Part shown: positions 24,771 to 32,918 of the stretch, one piece after another
Layout: each line of letters starts with the position of its first letter
Position numbering within the stretch: position 1 is the stretch's first letter
Origin: SZAS-103 sp964449135
GTDB taxonomy: Bacteria; Pseudomonadota; Gammaproteobacteria; Xanthomonadales; Xanthomonadaceae
Length of the DNA: 38,785 bases
Direction of reading: 5' to 3'
Assembly: GCA_964449135.1 (NCBI GenBank)
Contig: CAYUXZ010000028.1
Span: forward strand, 1 to 38,785
Program-made: the position numbers and the translations under genes
The notes under the pieces: generated by a model
The model's database searches: none
Told to the model about the DNA's origin: nothing
Seen by the model: the letters and a program-made list of their open reading frames with translations, nothing else

Positions 24771-27605
24771 GTGCGCTGGCTCAGGACGGCTTGGATGCTG
24801 CTCGTGTGCGCGTTGGCGTGCGTTGCGGTGCGCGCGGACGAGCCGGTGGCCGCGCGGATCACGCCCGACCTGCGCGTCTATCCGCAATTCTTCAGCGTCG
24901 CGCAGGACGCCGCGCGGCAGCTCTACATCGGCGGCACCGACGGCATCCTGCGCCATGACGGCGGCCGCTGGATTTGGCAACCCAGCCCGAAACCAGGACC
25001 GGTGCGCGCGCTGCTCGTGGATGCGCGTGGTCGCGTCTGGTACGGAGGCAGCGACAGCTTCGGGTATCTGGAAACGCTGCCGACGGGCGAGCAGCGCTAT
25101 GTAGATCTCGCGCCGCGGTTCGCCGGCGATTTACACGGGCAGCCATTTTCGGATGTCTGGAGCATCGGCGAATACGACGGGACGATCTGGTTCCGCGCGC
25201 TGCGCGACGTGTTCGCGGTCGATGCGAACGGCCAACGCGTGGGGTATTGGCATCGCGCGGAACGCTTCGGCGACATGGGTGCAGTGCGTGGCGAGCCGTG
25301 GCTGCAATTCCGCGGCGAAGGCCTGCGGCGCTGGACAGGTCGCGACTTCGTTCCGATCGCGGGCACACAGGCGTACTCCGGGCCGCCGGTGTACGACCTG
25401 TTCGCGCTCGCCGACGGTTCGGTGCTGATCCACGACAAGGCGCTGGGGCTGTCCCTGTTCAAGGACGGGCAGGTCGCGCGGCTCGACGATCCGGCGCTGC
25501 AGGACGACATCCCGCATCTCACCAAGGGCATCGCGCTGGCCGGCGGGCGTTTCGCGTTCGGCGGCGACGACGGCCGGCTGCGCGTGTTCGACCTGAAGCA
25601 GCGCCGCTTTGAGAAAGTCACCATCGGCACAGGCTTCATGGGCGACCTGGTACTCGATCGCGATGGCGCGCTGCTCGCGGTGGACGACCAGGGCGCGGTG
25701 CGGCTGCCGTGGCCGCCGCGCTGGTCGCGCTACACCGCTGCAGACGGCGTGGCCGGCGATCTGCACAGCTTCGCGCAGATAGACGGCCGGCTGTTCGTCT
25801 GCGGCAGCGCCGGCGTGCTCGAGTCAACGATCGTGGATGGCGCCTTGAAGACGCCGTTGCAGGAGCGGCGCTGGACGAACGGCGAATGCTGGGTCGTGGA
25901 ACGCTCGGGCGATGCGCTGCTGCTCGCCGAATCGCTGGCCTTGCTCCGCATAGACGGCGATCGCGCCACGCCGGTGTCGAAGGACGACCTGTATCCGCGC
26001 GCCTTGCTGGTGGATCCTTCCGATGCCTCGCGCGTGTGGGTCGGAACCGAACACGGGCCGGCGCTGCTGCAACGCGATGGCGGCGGCTTCCGCGAAGTCG
26101 GGCGCATCGCCGACACCGGTTGGCGCATCACCACGATCGCCCCTGCTTCCGTCGGTGTCTGGCTCGGTAGCGACAACCGCGGCCTGTTCCTCGCGCATGT
26201 TGACCCGCGCGCGCCGCAGGGATTCACGGTCGAGGCCTGGGATTCCAGGCGCGGCGTGCCGGTTGGCGACAACGGCGAAGCGGATGTTGCCGCGCTGCCC
26301 GAAGGTGTCTATGTGAGTACCGCGCGGGGTTTGTTCCGCAATGCCGGCGGTCGCTTCGTCAAGGACGATCTCGGCGGCTTGCAGGCGTTGTTGTCGGACG
26401 GCGAAACCGTGCACTTGCGGGCCGCGGACAACGGCGATCGCTGGGCCTTCAGTTACCACACCGCGTATCGCAAGCCGGCGGGCGGCCGTTGGCAGGTCGC
26501 GATGGTCGGCAGTCCGGCGACGGGCGCGCTCGAAACGCTGTTGCCATTGCCCGGTGGCGACGCGCTGGTCGGCAGCGCGGGCAGCGTGATGCGATTCCGC
26601 AACGTCGTCACCGACGCGGGCGCGGAGCGCGCCACGGTGCGCGTGAGCGCGGTGCGGCTCAATCGCGAAGGACAGCCGTCGCAGGCCATGCGACTGGATC
26701 GTCCGCCCGAAATGCAGCCGAAGGGCGGGAGCGTGGATTTCGACCTGGGTTTCACCGATTACGAAGCAGGCGACAACAAGCAGTACCAGGTCTGGCTGGA
26801 AGGATTTTCCAAAGGCTGGTCGGCGTGGAGCCGGCAGTCCAGCTACCGCTATTTCGCTTTGCCACCGGGCGACTACGCGCTGCACATCCGCGCACGCCGC
26901 GAATACGACACGGTGGTCGAGGGGCGGCCGTTCCGCTTCACGATCGTGCCGCGCTGGTACGAGCGCGCGTGGGCAATTCCGCTGCTGGTGCTGCTGCTCA
27001 GCGCGATCGTCGCGGCCGCGTTGATCCAGCGCCAGAGGCTGCGCGTGCGCCACCTGCGCGAGCGCAACCTCGAGCTCGACCGGCTGGTTCATGCGCGCAC
27101 GCAGGACCTCGAACAGATGAACCTGCGCCTGCAGGACATCGCCGACCGCGACGGATTGACCGGCATCGCCAACCGCCGCCGCTTCGACGCCTTCCTCGAA
27201 CAATGCCTGCAACGCGCGCGCGAACGCCGGCAACCGCTGGGGTTGGCGATGGCGGACGTGGATCGCTTCAAGCCGTACAACGATGCGCACGGACACCAGG
27301 CCGGCGACGAGATCCTGCGTCGCGTCGCGCGGCTGCTCAGCGACGGCGTGCGCGGCGACACCCTGGTTGCTCGCTACGGCGGCGAGGAGTTCGCGCTGAT
27401 CGCTCCCGCCTGCGATCTTGCGACGATGCGCGACCTCGCCGAACGCCTGCGCGCGCACGTTGCGGCGAACCTGGGCGGAATCACGATCAGCATCGGCATC
27501 TGCGCGTTTGACCCGTCCGTGTCCGAATCCGCCGAAGACCTTGTCGCGCGCGCCGACACTGCGCTGTATCGCGCCAAGAACGCCGGCCGTAATCGGGTGG
27601 AGTGA
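24771..27605 (+). CDS. Diguanylate cyclase with periplasmic beta-propeller sensor
   Basis: This membrane enzyme makes cyclic di-GMP. The 944-residue product has a signal peptide (LRTAWMLLVCALACVAVRA) and a long periplasmic region of two-component-propeller repeats (about 25-600, for example GGTDGILRHDGGRW and VWVGTEHGPALLQRDG). A Y_Y_Y domain follows (about 640-715, with YQVWLEGFSKGWSAWS), then one membrane helix (WAIPLLVLLLSAIVAAALI), a coiled coil (RERNLELDRLVHARTQDLE) and a GGDEF domain. The active site is RYGGEEF, with DVDRFKPYNDAHGHQAGD upstream. The inhibitory I-site reads RGDT instead of RxxD. The start at GTG 24771 follows an AGGGGGG tract; GTG 24750 would add 7 residues. The ligand is unknown, and the divergent dctA suggests, without proof, a dicarboxylate link. 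Confidence 0.93.
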   Translation: MRWLRTAWMLLVCALACVAVRADEPVAARITPDLRVYPQFFSVAQDAARQLYIGGTDGILRHDGGRWIWQPSPKPGPVRALLVDARGRVWYGGSDSFGYLETLPTGEQRYVDLAPRFAGDLHGQPFSDVWSIGEYDGTIWFRALRDVFAVDANGQRVGYWHRAERFGDMGAVRGEPWLQFRGEGLRRWTGRDFVPIAGTQAYSGPPVYDLFALADGSVLIHDKALGLSLFKDGQVARLDDPALQDDIPHLTKGIALAGGRFAFGGDDGRLRVFDLKQRRFEKVTIGTGFMGDLVLDRDGALLAVDDQGAVRLPWPPRWSRYTAADGVAGDLHSFAQIDGRLFVCGSAGVLESTIVDGALKTPLQERRWTNGECWVVERSGDALLLAESLALLRIDGDRATPVSKDDLYPRALLVDPSDASRVWVGTEHGPALLQRDGGGFREVGRIADTGWRITTIAPASVGVWLGSDNRGLFLAHVDPRAPQGFTVEAWDSRRGVPVGDNGEADVAALPEGVYVSTARGLFRNAGGRFVKDDLGGLQALLSDGETVHLRAADNGDRWAFSYHTAYRKPAGGRWQVAMVGSPATGALETLLPLPGGDALVGSAGSVMRFRNVVTDAGAERATVRVSAVRLNREGQPSQAMRLDRPPEMQPKGGSVDFDLGFTDYEAGDNKQYQVWLEGFSKGWSAWSRQSSYRYFALPPGDYALHIRARREYDTVVEGRPFRFTIVPRWYERAWAIPLLVLLLSAIVAAALIQRQRLRVRHLRERNLELDRLVHARTQDLEQMNLRLQDIADRDGLTGIANRRRFDAFLEQCLQRARERRQPLGLAMADVDRFKPYNDAHGHQAGDEILRRVARLLSDGVRGDTLVARYGGEEFALIAPACDLATMRDLAERLRAHVAANLGGITISIGICAFDPSVSESAEDLVARADTALYRAKNAGRNRVE

Positions 27606-27623
27606 GCCGCGGCTGCGCGCAGG

Positions 27624-27998
27624 TCACTCCACGTCGGCCCAGGTCTTGCCTTTCTTGTAGTGCAGCGTGAGCCTGGAAATCTCGAGCAGGTTGAGGTTTT
27701 CCCATTCGAGGGAATTGCCTTGCGCGTCCTCGACCCGCAGATCCCACAACGCCGTCTTTTCCTTGCGCGAGAAGGTGATTTCCACGCTCGCACCGTCCGC
27801 CAGCGTGTCCTCGCCGAGGATGTCCTCGCCCCAGTCGTCGGCATCGTGCGGCGAGACATACACGCTGTGGATTTCGAAGCCGGTCTGGTTGACGAGCGTG
27901 AAGTCCTGGTCGCCGGCAAGAGCGGCCGGCGCCATCGCGAGCGCGTAGATCGCCAGGGCCGCCAGCCCCATGCGCAGAAGCCATGCGAACGGTTTCAT
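27624..27998 (-). CDS. Small exported protein, unknown function
   Basis: This 124-residue protein has a signal peptide (WLLRMGLAALAIYALAMAPA, cleavage near ALA-GDQ). The mature domain FTLVNQTGFEIHSVYVSPHD, DDWGEDILGEDTLADGASVE, ITFSRKEKTALWDLRVED is typical of a family of small secreted beta-rich proteins found in many proteobacteria. I know no function for it. It converges with the diguanylate cyclase gene (18 bp apart). Upstream, the stretch 27999-28304 holds only a terminator (28241-28271) and no gene I can see. Confidence 0.75.
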   Translation of the reverse strand: MKPFAWLLRMGLAALAIYALAMAPAALAGDQDFTLVNQTGFEIHSVYVSPHDADDWGEDILGEDTLADGASVEITFSRKEKTALWDLRVEDAQGNSLEWENLNLLEISRLTLHYKKGKTWADVE

Positions 27999-28240
27999 GT
28001 GCTTTCTCCCCTGGCGCGCCGGGCGACGGCGCTGATCCAGCCTAACACCGACACGCGCGGCGGGCAGGTCCCGAAAAACCGCCGTTCGGCGCCGATGGCA
28101 TCCTGGACCTCGCCTCGGTACGGATTCGGCCTGAGATCAAATTGACGTACGCGTCATGATCGGCGGAGAGCGCGAGCGGTCGATGGTTCGCGGATCGGCG
28201 CCGGGCCATCCCCAGAGACGCCAGGAGTCGCGCTTGTTGC

Positions 28241-28271
28241 AAAAAAACCTTCCGGCGTTGCCGCCGGAAGG
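28241..28271 (-). terminator. Strong Rho-independent terminator
   Basis: A 9-bp stem CCTTCCGGC (28248-28256) / GCCGGAAGG (28263-28271) has a 6-nt loop. Read on the minus strand it is followed by seven T (complement of A 28241-28247). It lies 33 bp beyond the stop of the secreted-protein gene at 28305, so it ends that transcript. Confidence 0.92.
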
Positions 28272-28304
28272 ATAGTTGTGGATCCAGTCCGAGTATCGGG
28301 CCGA

Positions 28305-29909
28305 TCAATTGCAGGTCGGGAACTTGAACGAGGAGATCCGCGTGCTCCAGTTGAACGCGCCGGTGGCCGACTCGTATTCGGTGGCATACCAGAACGTGCA
28401 ATCGTCGACCGGATCGAGCGTCATGCTGCTGTAGTCGCCCCAGCGATTGAGATTCGAACCACTTTGAGCGCCGCCGCCGGCGAGGATGCTGGCCTCGGTC
28501 TGCATGGTGTTCAGCGGGTCGCTGTTCAGGCGTCCCGTGTAACGGATCGCCGGGTAGATCGAGCTGCTCGAAGCGCTGTAACCCACCGCCATGTTGCCCT
28601 GCTTGTCCATCGCGATGGAAGGCATCCAGCGGTAGGTCGTATCCGGCGAGAAGGTGGACTGCTGATACACCACCGGCGTCGCGCCCGGACTGCGAACCTC
28701 GTACCAGCGCACGCCCGTGTACGGATTCGACTTGCTGGTGCCCACCTTGACCGAATGCGACACCACCAGCGATTCATAGCCGCCGAAATTGCGGTAGGCC
28801 AGGCGATACATCAGGCGGTCGGCCAGCGAATCGAGCTTCTGACGCGTGTTCAGCTGCGGAATGCAGGTGCCGCCGCCGCACGCGGTCGCGAAACTCGAGA
28901 CGCCGATCACGGTCGGACTGCTCAGCGTAGTATTCGCCGAATTGGCCCAATCGACGTGGAACTTCCACAGATTAAGCGAGCTCACGCCGAAGTTCATCAG
29001 GTAATTCGGCGAACCGGTGGGCGGGGCCGTCGCACCGTCCAAGTCGGCAGGCAGGACACCGCCGTAGCTGCTCGACAGCTGGAAGCACTGCTGGGTCGCG
29101 GAGGCGCCGTTCAACATGCTGTTGCGGTCGTAGGCGCACAGCTGCGCGCCAGCGAAGGTGTTGCCGTTGAACATGTTGAAGGTTTCGTAATAGGCATCGG
29201 ACCACACGCCCATCTTCGGATAGTCCGGGAAGGTGTTGCCGTACGAGAACGCGTAGAGCCAGTACCCGCCGGTGGCATCGCTGGTCTTGGAAACCGCCAC
29301 GCACTCGTAGTAGGGAGCGGCTGTCACCGCGAACTGGGAAATCACCCAGCGTCCGGCGGTTTTGTCGTACACCACGGTCGCGTCGCCGTCGTTGTCCGCG
29401 GCGCACGATCCGCCCAAACCCTGGAACAGCGTGTTGGTCGGAACCGGGCCATAAACCACCGCCTTGGTGGCTTTGTCGAACACTGCCAGTCCCGAGTTCA
29501 CAATTTCTACGTACTGGGTCGCGCCGACCGCGCCGACCGTATCGGGCGGTGCGCTGTTGACGGTGAAGCTGCCCTGCGGACCGCTGAATCCGTTGCCGAC
29601 GCCGAGCACGCCGCTGCCGAAGGTCGGCGCGAACGGGCTGGAGAACGTCTGACCTTGCACCGCGCCATCGGTCGGATTGCCGGGACCGTCCAGGAACGGC
29701 AGTGGGTGCATCGGATGGGCATTGGGGCTCTTGGCGAAATCATCCGGGCGATACGCGGCGCCGCGCAGCGAGTGCAACTCGCCGCTCTGGCCCTGGGACA
29801 CCTGTGCGCCGGCGGCCACTGCGCTGTTTGCGCCGAACACGCCGGCGCCGATCGCGAGCAATAAAACAGGCAGCATTTTCGCTGCGGTACGCTGGAAGGA
29901 GACGGTCAT
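28305..29909 (-). CDS. Large exported protein with propeller-like repeats, unknown function
   Basis: This 534-residue protein has a signal peptide (KMLPVLLLAIGAGVFGANSAVAA). The mature part begins with a Gly/Ser-rich stretch and PPDTVGAVGATQYVEIVNS. Repeated strand blocks follow, in which DGDATVVYDKTAGRWVISQF, DYPKMGVWSDAYYETFNMF and MPSIAMDKQGNMAVGYSASS resemble sialidase-like or other beta-propeller blades. Cys pairs (SCAADND, ECVAV, ACGGGTC, DDCTFWY) suggest disulfides in the extracytoplasmic space. ATG 29909 has AGGGG about 10 nt upstream; the frame is open further but through non-coding-looking sequence. Function is unknown; it may be secreted or surface-bound. It is followed by a strong terminator and preceded by a 460-bp non-coding region. 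Confidence 0.8.
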   Translation of the reverse strand: MTVSFQRTAAKMLPVLLLAIGAGVFGANSAVAAGAQVSQGQSGELHSLRGAAYRPDDFAKSPNAHPMHPLPFLDGPGNPTDGAVQGQTFSSPFAPTFGSGVLGVGNGFSGPQGSFTVNSAPPDTVGAVGATQYVEIVNSGLAVFDKATKAVVYGPVPTNTLFQGLGGSCAADNDGDATVVYDKTAGRWVISQFAVTAAPYYECVAVSKTSDATGGYWLYAFSYGNTFPDYPKMGVWSDAYYETFNMFNGNTFAGAQLCAYDRNSMLNGASATQQCFQLSSSYGGVLPADLDGATAPPTGSPNYLMNFGVSSLNLWKFHVDWANSANTTLSSPTVIGVSSFATACGGGTCIPQLNTRQKLDSLADRLMYRLAYRNFGGYESLVVSHSVKVGTSKSNPYTGVRWYEVRSPGATPVVYQQSTFSPDTTYRWMPSIAMDKQGNMAVGYSASSSSIYPAIRYTGRLNSDPLNTMQTEASILAGGGAQSGSNLNRWGDYSSMTLDPVDDCTFWYATEYESATGAFNWSTRISSFKFPTCN

Positions 29910-30117
29910 TGCTGGAAACCCCTGGATTGGAGGAAGGTAGCGTGAATCCGCGATTTGAAACCCCGAGTACATTCGCATCGGCGCGACTGCCGTCCGATGC
30001 CTAGCCCCGCATTTATTTCGTCTGTCGCTGCCCGCGCCGAGCAGGTAGCGAGCGCCCGGAGGTCTGCCCAGCACCGCCCCAACTCCCCTTGGCCGATGCG
30101 GACGAACGGCGCAATTT

Positions 30118-30133
30118 AGTGGTCTGGATCACA
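30118..30133 (-). promoter_or_regulatory. Possible CRP/Clp-type site
   Basis: On the minus strand the sequence reads TGTGA-tccaga-CCACT, against the CRP/Clp consensus TGTGA-n6-TCACA. The left half is perfect and the right half matches three of five. It lies about 210 bp upstream of the exported-protein start at 29909. This is a pattern match only. Confidence 0.35.
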
Positions 30134-30143
30134 AAAAGCACTT

Positions 30144-30309
30144 TGCATTGCAGCATTTCATTACAAATATGCAATGAACCCGTCTGCAGCAGCTCTTGCC
30201 GCATGAATCCTAGAGATAAGAGAGGCAAGAGCCAGAACTCTGGGCTAGTCTGGTTTGTCGCTTCGACAAGCCAGGCGATAGATATCACGCGTTCATTTGC
30301 TGCAATGCA
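30144..30309. other. Highly structured non-coding element (candidate RNA)
   Basis: This AT-richer 166-bp stretch in the 462-bp gene-free region 29910-30371 is framed by a perfect 12-bp inverted repeat: TGCATTGCAGCA (30144-30155) and TGCTGCAATGCA (30298-30309). Inside are three separate hairpins: TTCATT/AATGAA (30157-30178), the perfect 9-bp GCTCTTGCC/GGCAAGAGC (30192-30200/30224-30232), and an 11-bp stem with one G-T pair, CTGGTTTGTCG/CGACAAGCCAG (30250-30274), with a 3-nt loop. Together they give a four-way-junction-like fold. It could be a small RNA, a long structured leader of the minus-strand gene at 29909, or a short mobile element. I do not recognise a known family, and the transcribed strand is undetermined. 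Confidence 0.5.
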
Positions 30310-30317
30310 CTAACGAA

Positions 30318-30341
30318 GACGCCCCGGAAGGCCGGGGCGTC
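30318..30341 (-). terminator. GC-rich hairpin, probable terminator of the DUF4097 gene
   Basis: A perfect 10-bp stem GACGCCCCGG (30318-30327) / CCGGGGCGTC (30332-30341) has a 4-nt loop. It lies 30 bp beyond the minus-strand stop at 30372. The T run on either strand is poor (TTCGTT on minus), so it may need help or act on both strands. Confidence 0.6.
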
Positions 30342-30371
30342 TGGGGCGCCGCTCTCGATGCGTCTTTGCGC

Positions 30372-31202
30372 TCAGTCGTCCTGCTTCGGGATGTCCACTT
30401 TTCCGGTGACGTGCGAGTGTTCGACATCGCCGCTGCCGACGCTGGCGACATGCAGGTCGCGCGCGACGCCATCCACGTGCAGGTCGCCCGAGCCGATCGA
30501 GCCGACCTCCACACTGCCGCCGACGGTGCGCGCGGTCGCGTCGCCGGAACCGACGCTGTCGATCTTCACGTTGCCTTGCACGTTCTCGGCGACGAAATCG
30601 CCCGAACCAACGCTGCCGACGGTGACATTCCCGTGCACCTGCTTCAGCGTGAGATCGCCGGAACCGATCGAAGTGACATGCGTTTCGCCGACATCATCGG
30701 CCTTGATGTCACCCGACCCGACCTTCGCTTCGAAACGCGCGCGTGCGCCGTTGACTTCGACATCGCCGGAGCCGACCGTGGTCTTGAACTGGGCGACGTT
30801 GCGCACCCATGCATCGCCCGAGCCGACCGCGACTTCGACCGGCAGGTTGGAGGGCACGTCCAGTTGCAAGTCGAGGTAGGCGTAGCGCGAGAAACCGAAG
30901 AAGCTGAAGGTATTCGAGTCGGTATCGCCCTCGGCGCTGAGGACCAGCCGATCGCCTTCGCGGCGCTGCCTGACCTGCAGCGCGGGCAGGCGCTCGCGCG
31001 AGCTCGCGCAGGCGCGGCCGCCGAGTTTCGCGTTCGCGGCCGCGGTACCGTTCAGATGCAGGTCGTGGCGGCCGAGTTCGACGACGATGGCGTGCACGCC
31101 GTTGAGGTCGAGCGCGGCGTTGCGTGGCGCCGAGTAACGGCAATCTTCGGCGTGGGCGAGGGCAGGCGCCAGCAACAGGGCGCAGATCAGGATCTTTTGC
31201 AT
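30372..31202 (-). CDS. Exported DUF4097-type beta-repeat protein
   Basis: This 276-residue protein has a signal peptide (MQKILICALLLAPALAHAED). From about residue 125 on it carries eight copies of a GSGD-containing repeat spaced about 17-20 residues apart (AVGSGD, TVGSGD, KVGSGD, SIGSGD, SVGSGD and so on). This matches the repeated beta-strand/solenoid structure of DUF4097 proteins. The function is unknown; such genes often sit near GntR/ABC operons in Xanthomonadales. ATG 31202 has a strong AAGGAG. It is 60 bp downstream of the DUF2884 lipoprotein gene in the same direction, so they are probably co-transcribed. Confidence 0.88.
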   Translation of the reverse strand: MQKILICALLLAPALAHAEDCRYSAPRNAALDLNGVHAIVVELGRHDLHLNGTAAANAKLGGRACASSRERLPALQVRQRREGDRLVLSAEGDTDSNTFSFFGFSRYAYLDLQLDVPSNLPVEVAVGSGDAWVRNVAQFKTTVGSGDVEVNGARARFEAKVGSGDIKADDVGETHVTSIGSGDLTLKQVHGNVTVGSVGSGDFVAENVQGNVKIDSVGSGDATARTVGGSVEVGSIGSGDLHVDGVARDLHVASVGSGDVEHSHVTGKVDIPKQDD

Positions 31203-31262
31203 GGTGCGTACTCCTTGTGGAACGTGGGTGGTCGCGCGACCGCGGCGCGGCGCGCGATGGAT

Positions 31263-31823
31263 TCAGTCCAACTTCGCCTGGCAATCCTTGAGCTTGCCGG
31301 GCGTCATCCGCGCGTACGGCTTGAACTCGGGCATCGCTGCGGCGAGTTCCTCCTGCGCCTTCAGCAGGTCCGGCAACTTCTTGCACAAGTCGCGCGCGGA
31401 ATCCTTGACCTGCTCGGCCTGCTCGCGCACGCGCTGCTTCGCTTCGTCCTCGCGGCCGGACACCACGCCGGAAACGGTTTCGCTGACTGCCTTGCCGGCC
31501 AGATCCGCGCCCTGCATTCCCACGTCGAGGCCTTCGCTCGCGATCGATTCGAGCACGTGCCTGTAGTTCAGCAATAGTTGATGCTGCTGCGCGTTCGCGG
31601 CGATCTTGCGGCCGTCGATCAGCAAGTCGCCCTGCGGCGTGAGCTCGGCCTTGGGCAACCCGCTGTCGCTGCCGATCCGCAGGTTGTTCTCGTGGATCTT
31701 CTGCCGCGCCATGTCGGCCACGCCGGACAGGAAACCGGCCTTGGAGGAACCGCCCTGGCCGCAGCCCGCGAGCAGCAGAGCGGCGAGGGGGAGGGCTATC
31801 AATGCGCTGCGTTTGGTATTCAT
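31263..31823 (-). CDS. DUF2884 (YggN-like) lipoprotein
   Basis: This 186-residue protein has a lipoprotein signal: lipobox LLAG-C with Cys21 (LPLAALLLAGCGQ). The body matches DUF2884/YggN proteins: LTPQGDLLIDGRKIA, QQHQLLLNYRHVLESIA, a glycine-rich ADLAGKAVSETVSGVVSG, and a helical, charged C-terminus with CKKLPDLLKAQEELAAAMPEFKPYA. It is likely anchored in the outer or inner membrane facing the periplasm. Its role is unknown. It sits between the ABC operon (103 bp upstream) and the DUF4097 gene (downstream); a nested palindrome separates it from the permease gene. Confidence 0.88.
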   Translation of the reverse strand: MNTKRSALIALPLAALLLAGCGQGGSSKAGFLSGVADMARQKIHENNLRIGSDSGLPKAELTPQGDLLIDGRKIAANAQQHQLLLNYRHVLESIASEGLDVGMQGADLAGKAVSETVSGVVSGREDEAKQRVREQAEQVKDSARDLCKKLPDLLKAQEELAAAMPEFKPYARMTPGKLKDCQAKLD

Positions 31824-31877
31824 GACTGAGTGCCGGGTTGGTACGAATGCTGTTCAACGGTCCCGCATTCTGCCGGC

Positions 31878-31929
31878 CTGATTCCAGATGCGATCTGCCA
31901 CTGGCAGATCGCAAGCAATCCGGAATCAG
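31878..31929. repeat. Nested palindrome at the end of the ABC operon
   Basis: The inner perfect 10-bp stem GCGATCTGCC (31890-31899) / GGCAGATCGC (31903-31912) has a 3-nt loop. Outer 8-bp arms CTGATTCC (31878-31885) / GGAATCAG (31922-31929) overlap the permease stop codon. No T run follows on the minus strand, so it is more likely an RNA-processing or stability element, or an attenuator, than a simple terminator. Confidence 0.6.
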
Positions 31930-32918
31930 CCCTCGTCCCTCCAGCGGCGCAGGCGGATCGCGGCGTAGATCATCGCCGCGCCGATCGCCACGCCGATCCA
32001 TAGGTCCGCGGTCGCCAGCAGGGTCCACGACTGCGTCATCAAAGCACCCATGTGCGCCCCGTTTTCGTGGACGGTCATGCCGTTCTCGACATGGATGACG
32101 GTTTCGCCCATGCCACTCGCCGGGTGATGCGCGAACCAGCTGCCCGGGAACGCGCTCAGCAGGCCGCGACCGACGATGTGCTGCCAGAACCAGCCGATCC
32201 TCCAGCCGAAACCGAAGATCGCGTTGAACCAGGTCAGAAGGACTCCAGCGAAGACCGGCACGCCGACCGCCCACAGGAAAGGCTTGGTGCGCGCCCAGGC
32301 CGAGACCATCATCAGCCAGCCGATCGTCGGCAGCGCCCACAACGCCGCGATCGGCAGCATTCCGACCACTTCGAAAGGCGACAGGTACAGATCGGCGCTG
32401 CCGAAAATGCCGAACAGGTTCACGCCCATCACGGCTGCGGCCACGCAGATCACGAGCAGCGATGCGATCGAAACGACCGTTCCGGCCACGATCGTGATCA
32501 GCGGTGCGACCAGCAGCGCCATCGCGACCTTGGACAGCACGGTTTCATGGTCCGAGATCGGCAGCGACTTCCAGAACAGCACGCTGCGATCCTTGCGGTC
32601 GTCGAACAGCGAGCCGAGGCAGAAGAAGAACACCACGAAACCGAGCACGACATAGAGCGGCGCGGCGATGGCCATGTGCCCGGCGGCAAGGCCGTGCGCG
32701 AACGTATCGCGTTCGTCCGGAGTCATCGATTGCGACACGCAAATCGTGTGCCCGTTGTCGATTTCGCAACCGTGGTGGCGCAGCCCCGTTACGGCGACGG
32801 TGAGCACGGTCGCGGCAAGGAAGAACACCATGATCGCGCCGACGATCGCCGGCGCCCAGAAAAACCCGCCCTTGTGTTCCCAGAACTCGCGCTTGACGAG
32901 CCATTTCATGGTGTTCAT
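31926..32918 (-). CDS. ABC transporter permease (YtrC/D- or ABC-2-type)
   Basis: This 330-residue inner-membrane protein has about six membrane segments. The first is at about 20-43 (FWAPAIVGAIMVFFLAATVL), then after a periplasmic loop with two Cys (HHGCEIDNGHTICVS) come YVVLGFVVFFFCLGSLF, LLVAPLITIVAGTVVSIASLLVI and further segments to the C-terminus. FDDRKDRSVLFWKSLPISD is the typical cytoplasmic loop of ABC-2 permeases that contacts the ATPase. It starts at ATG 32918, overlapping the ATPase stop as ATGA. The substrate is unknown; YtrA-linked transporters in other bacteria respond to cell-wall-active compounds. Confidence 0.9.
   Translation of the reverse strand: MNTMKWLVKREFWEHKGGFFWAPAIVGAIMVFFLAATVLTVAVTGLRHHGCEIDNGHTICVSQSMTPDERDTFAHGLAAGHMAIAAPLYVVLGFVVFFFCLGSLFDDRKDRSVLFWKSLPISDHETVLSKVAMALLVAPLITIVAGTVVSIASLLVICVAAAVMGVNLFGIFGSADLYLSPFEVVGMLPIAALWALPTIGWLMMVSAWARTKPFLWAVGVPVFAGVLLTWFNAIFGFGWRIGWFWQHIVGRGLLSAFPGSWFAHHPASGMGETVIHVENGMTVHENGAHMGALMTQSWTLLATADLWIGVAIGAAMIYAAIRLRRWRDEG

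Noticed and set aside
30144..30341. Possible integron attC site or second retron RNA at the structured element
   Set aside because: The right flank has CTAAC, but the matching GTTRRRY core is missing, and there is no integrase or RT nearby; kept only as a structured element of unknown type.
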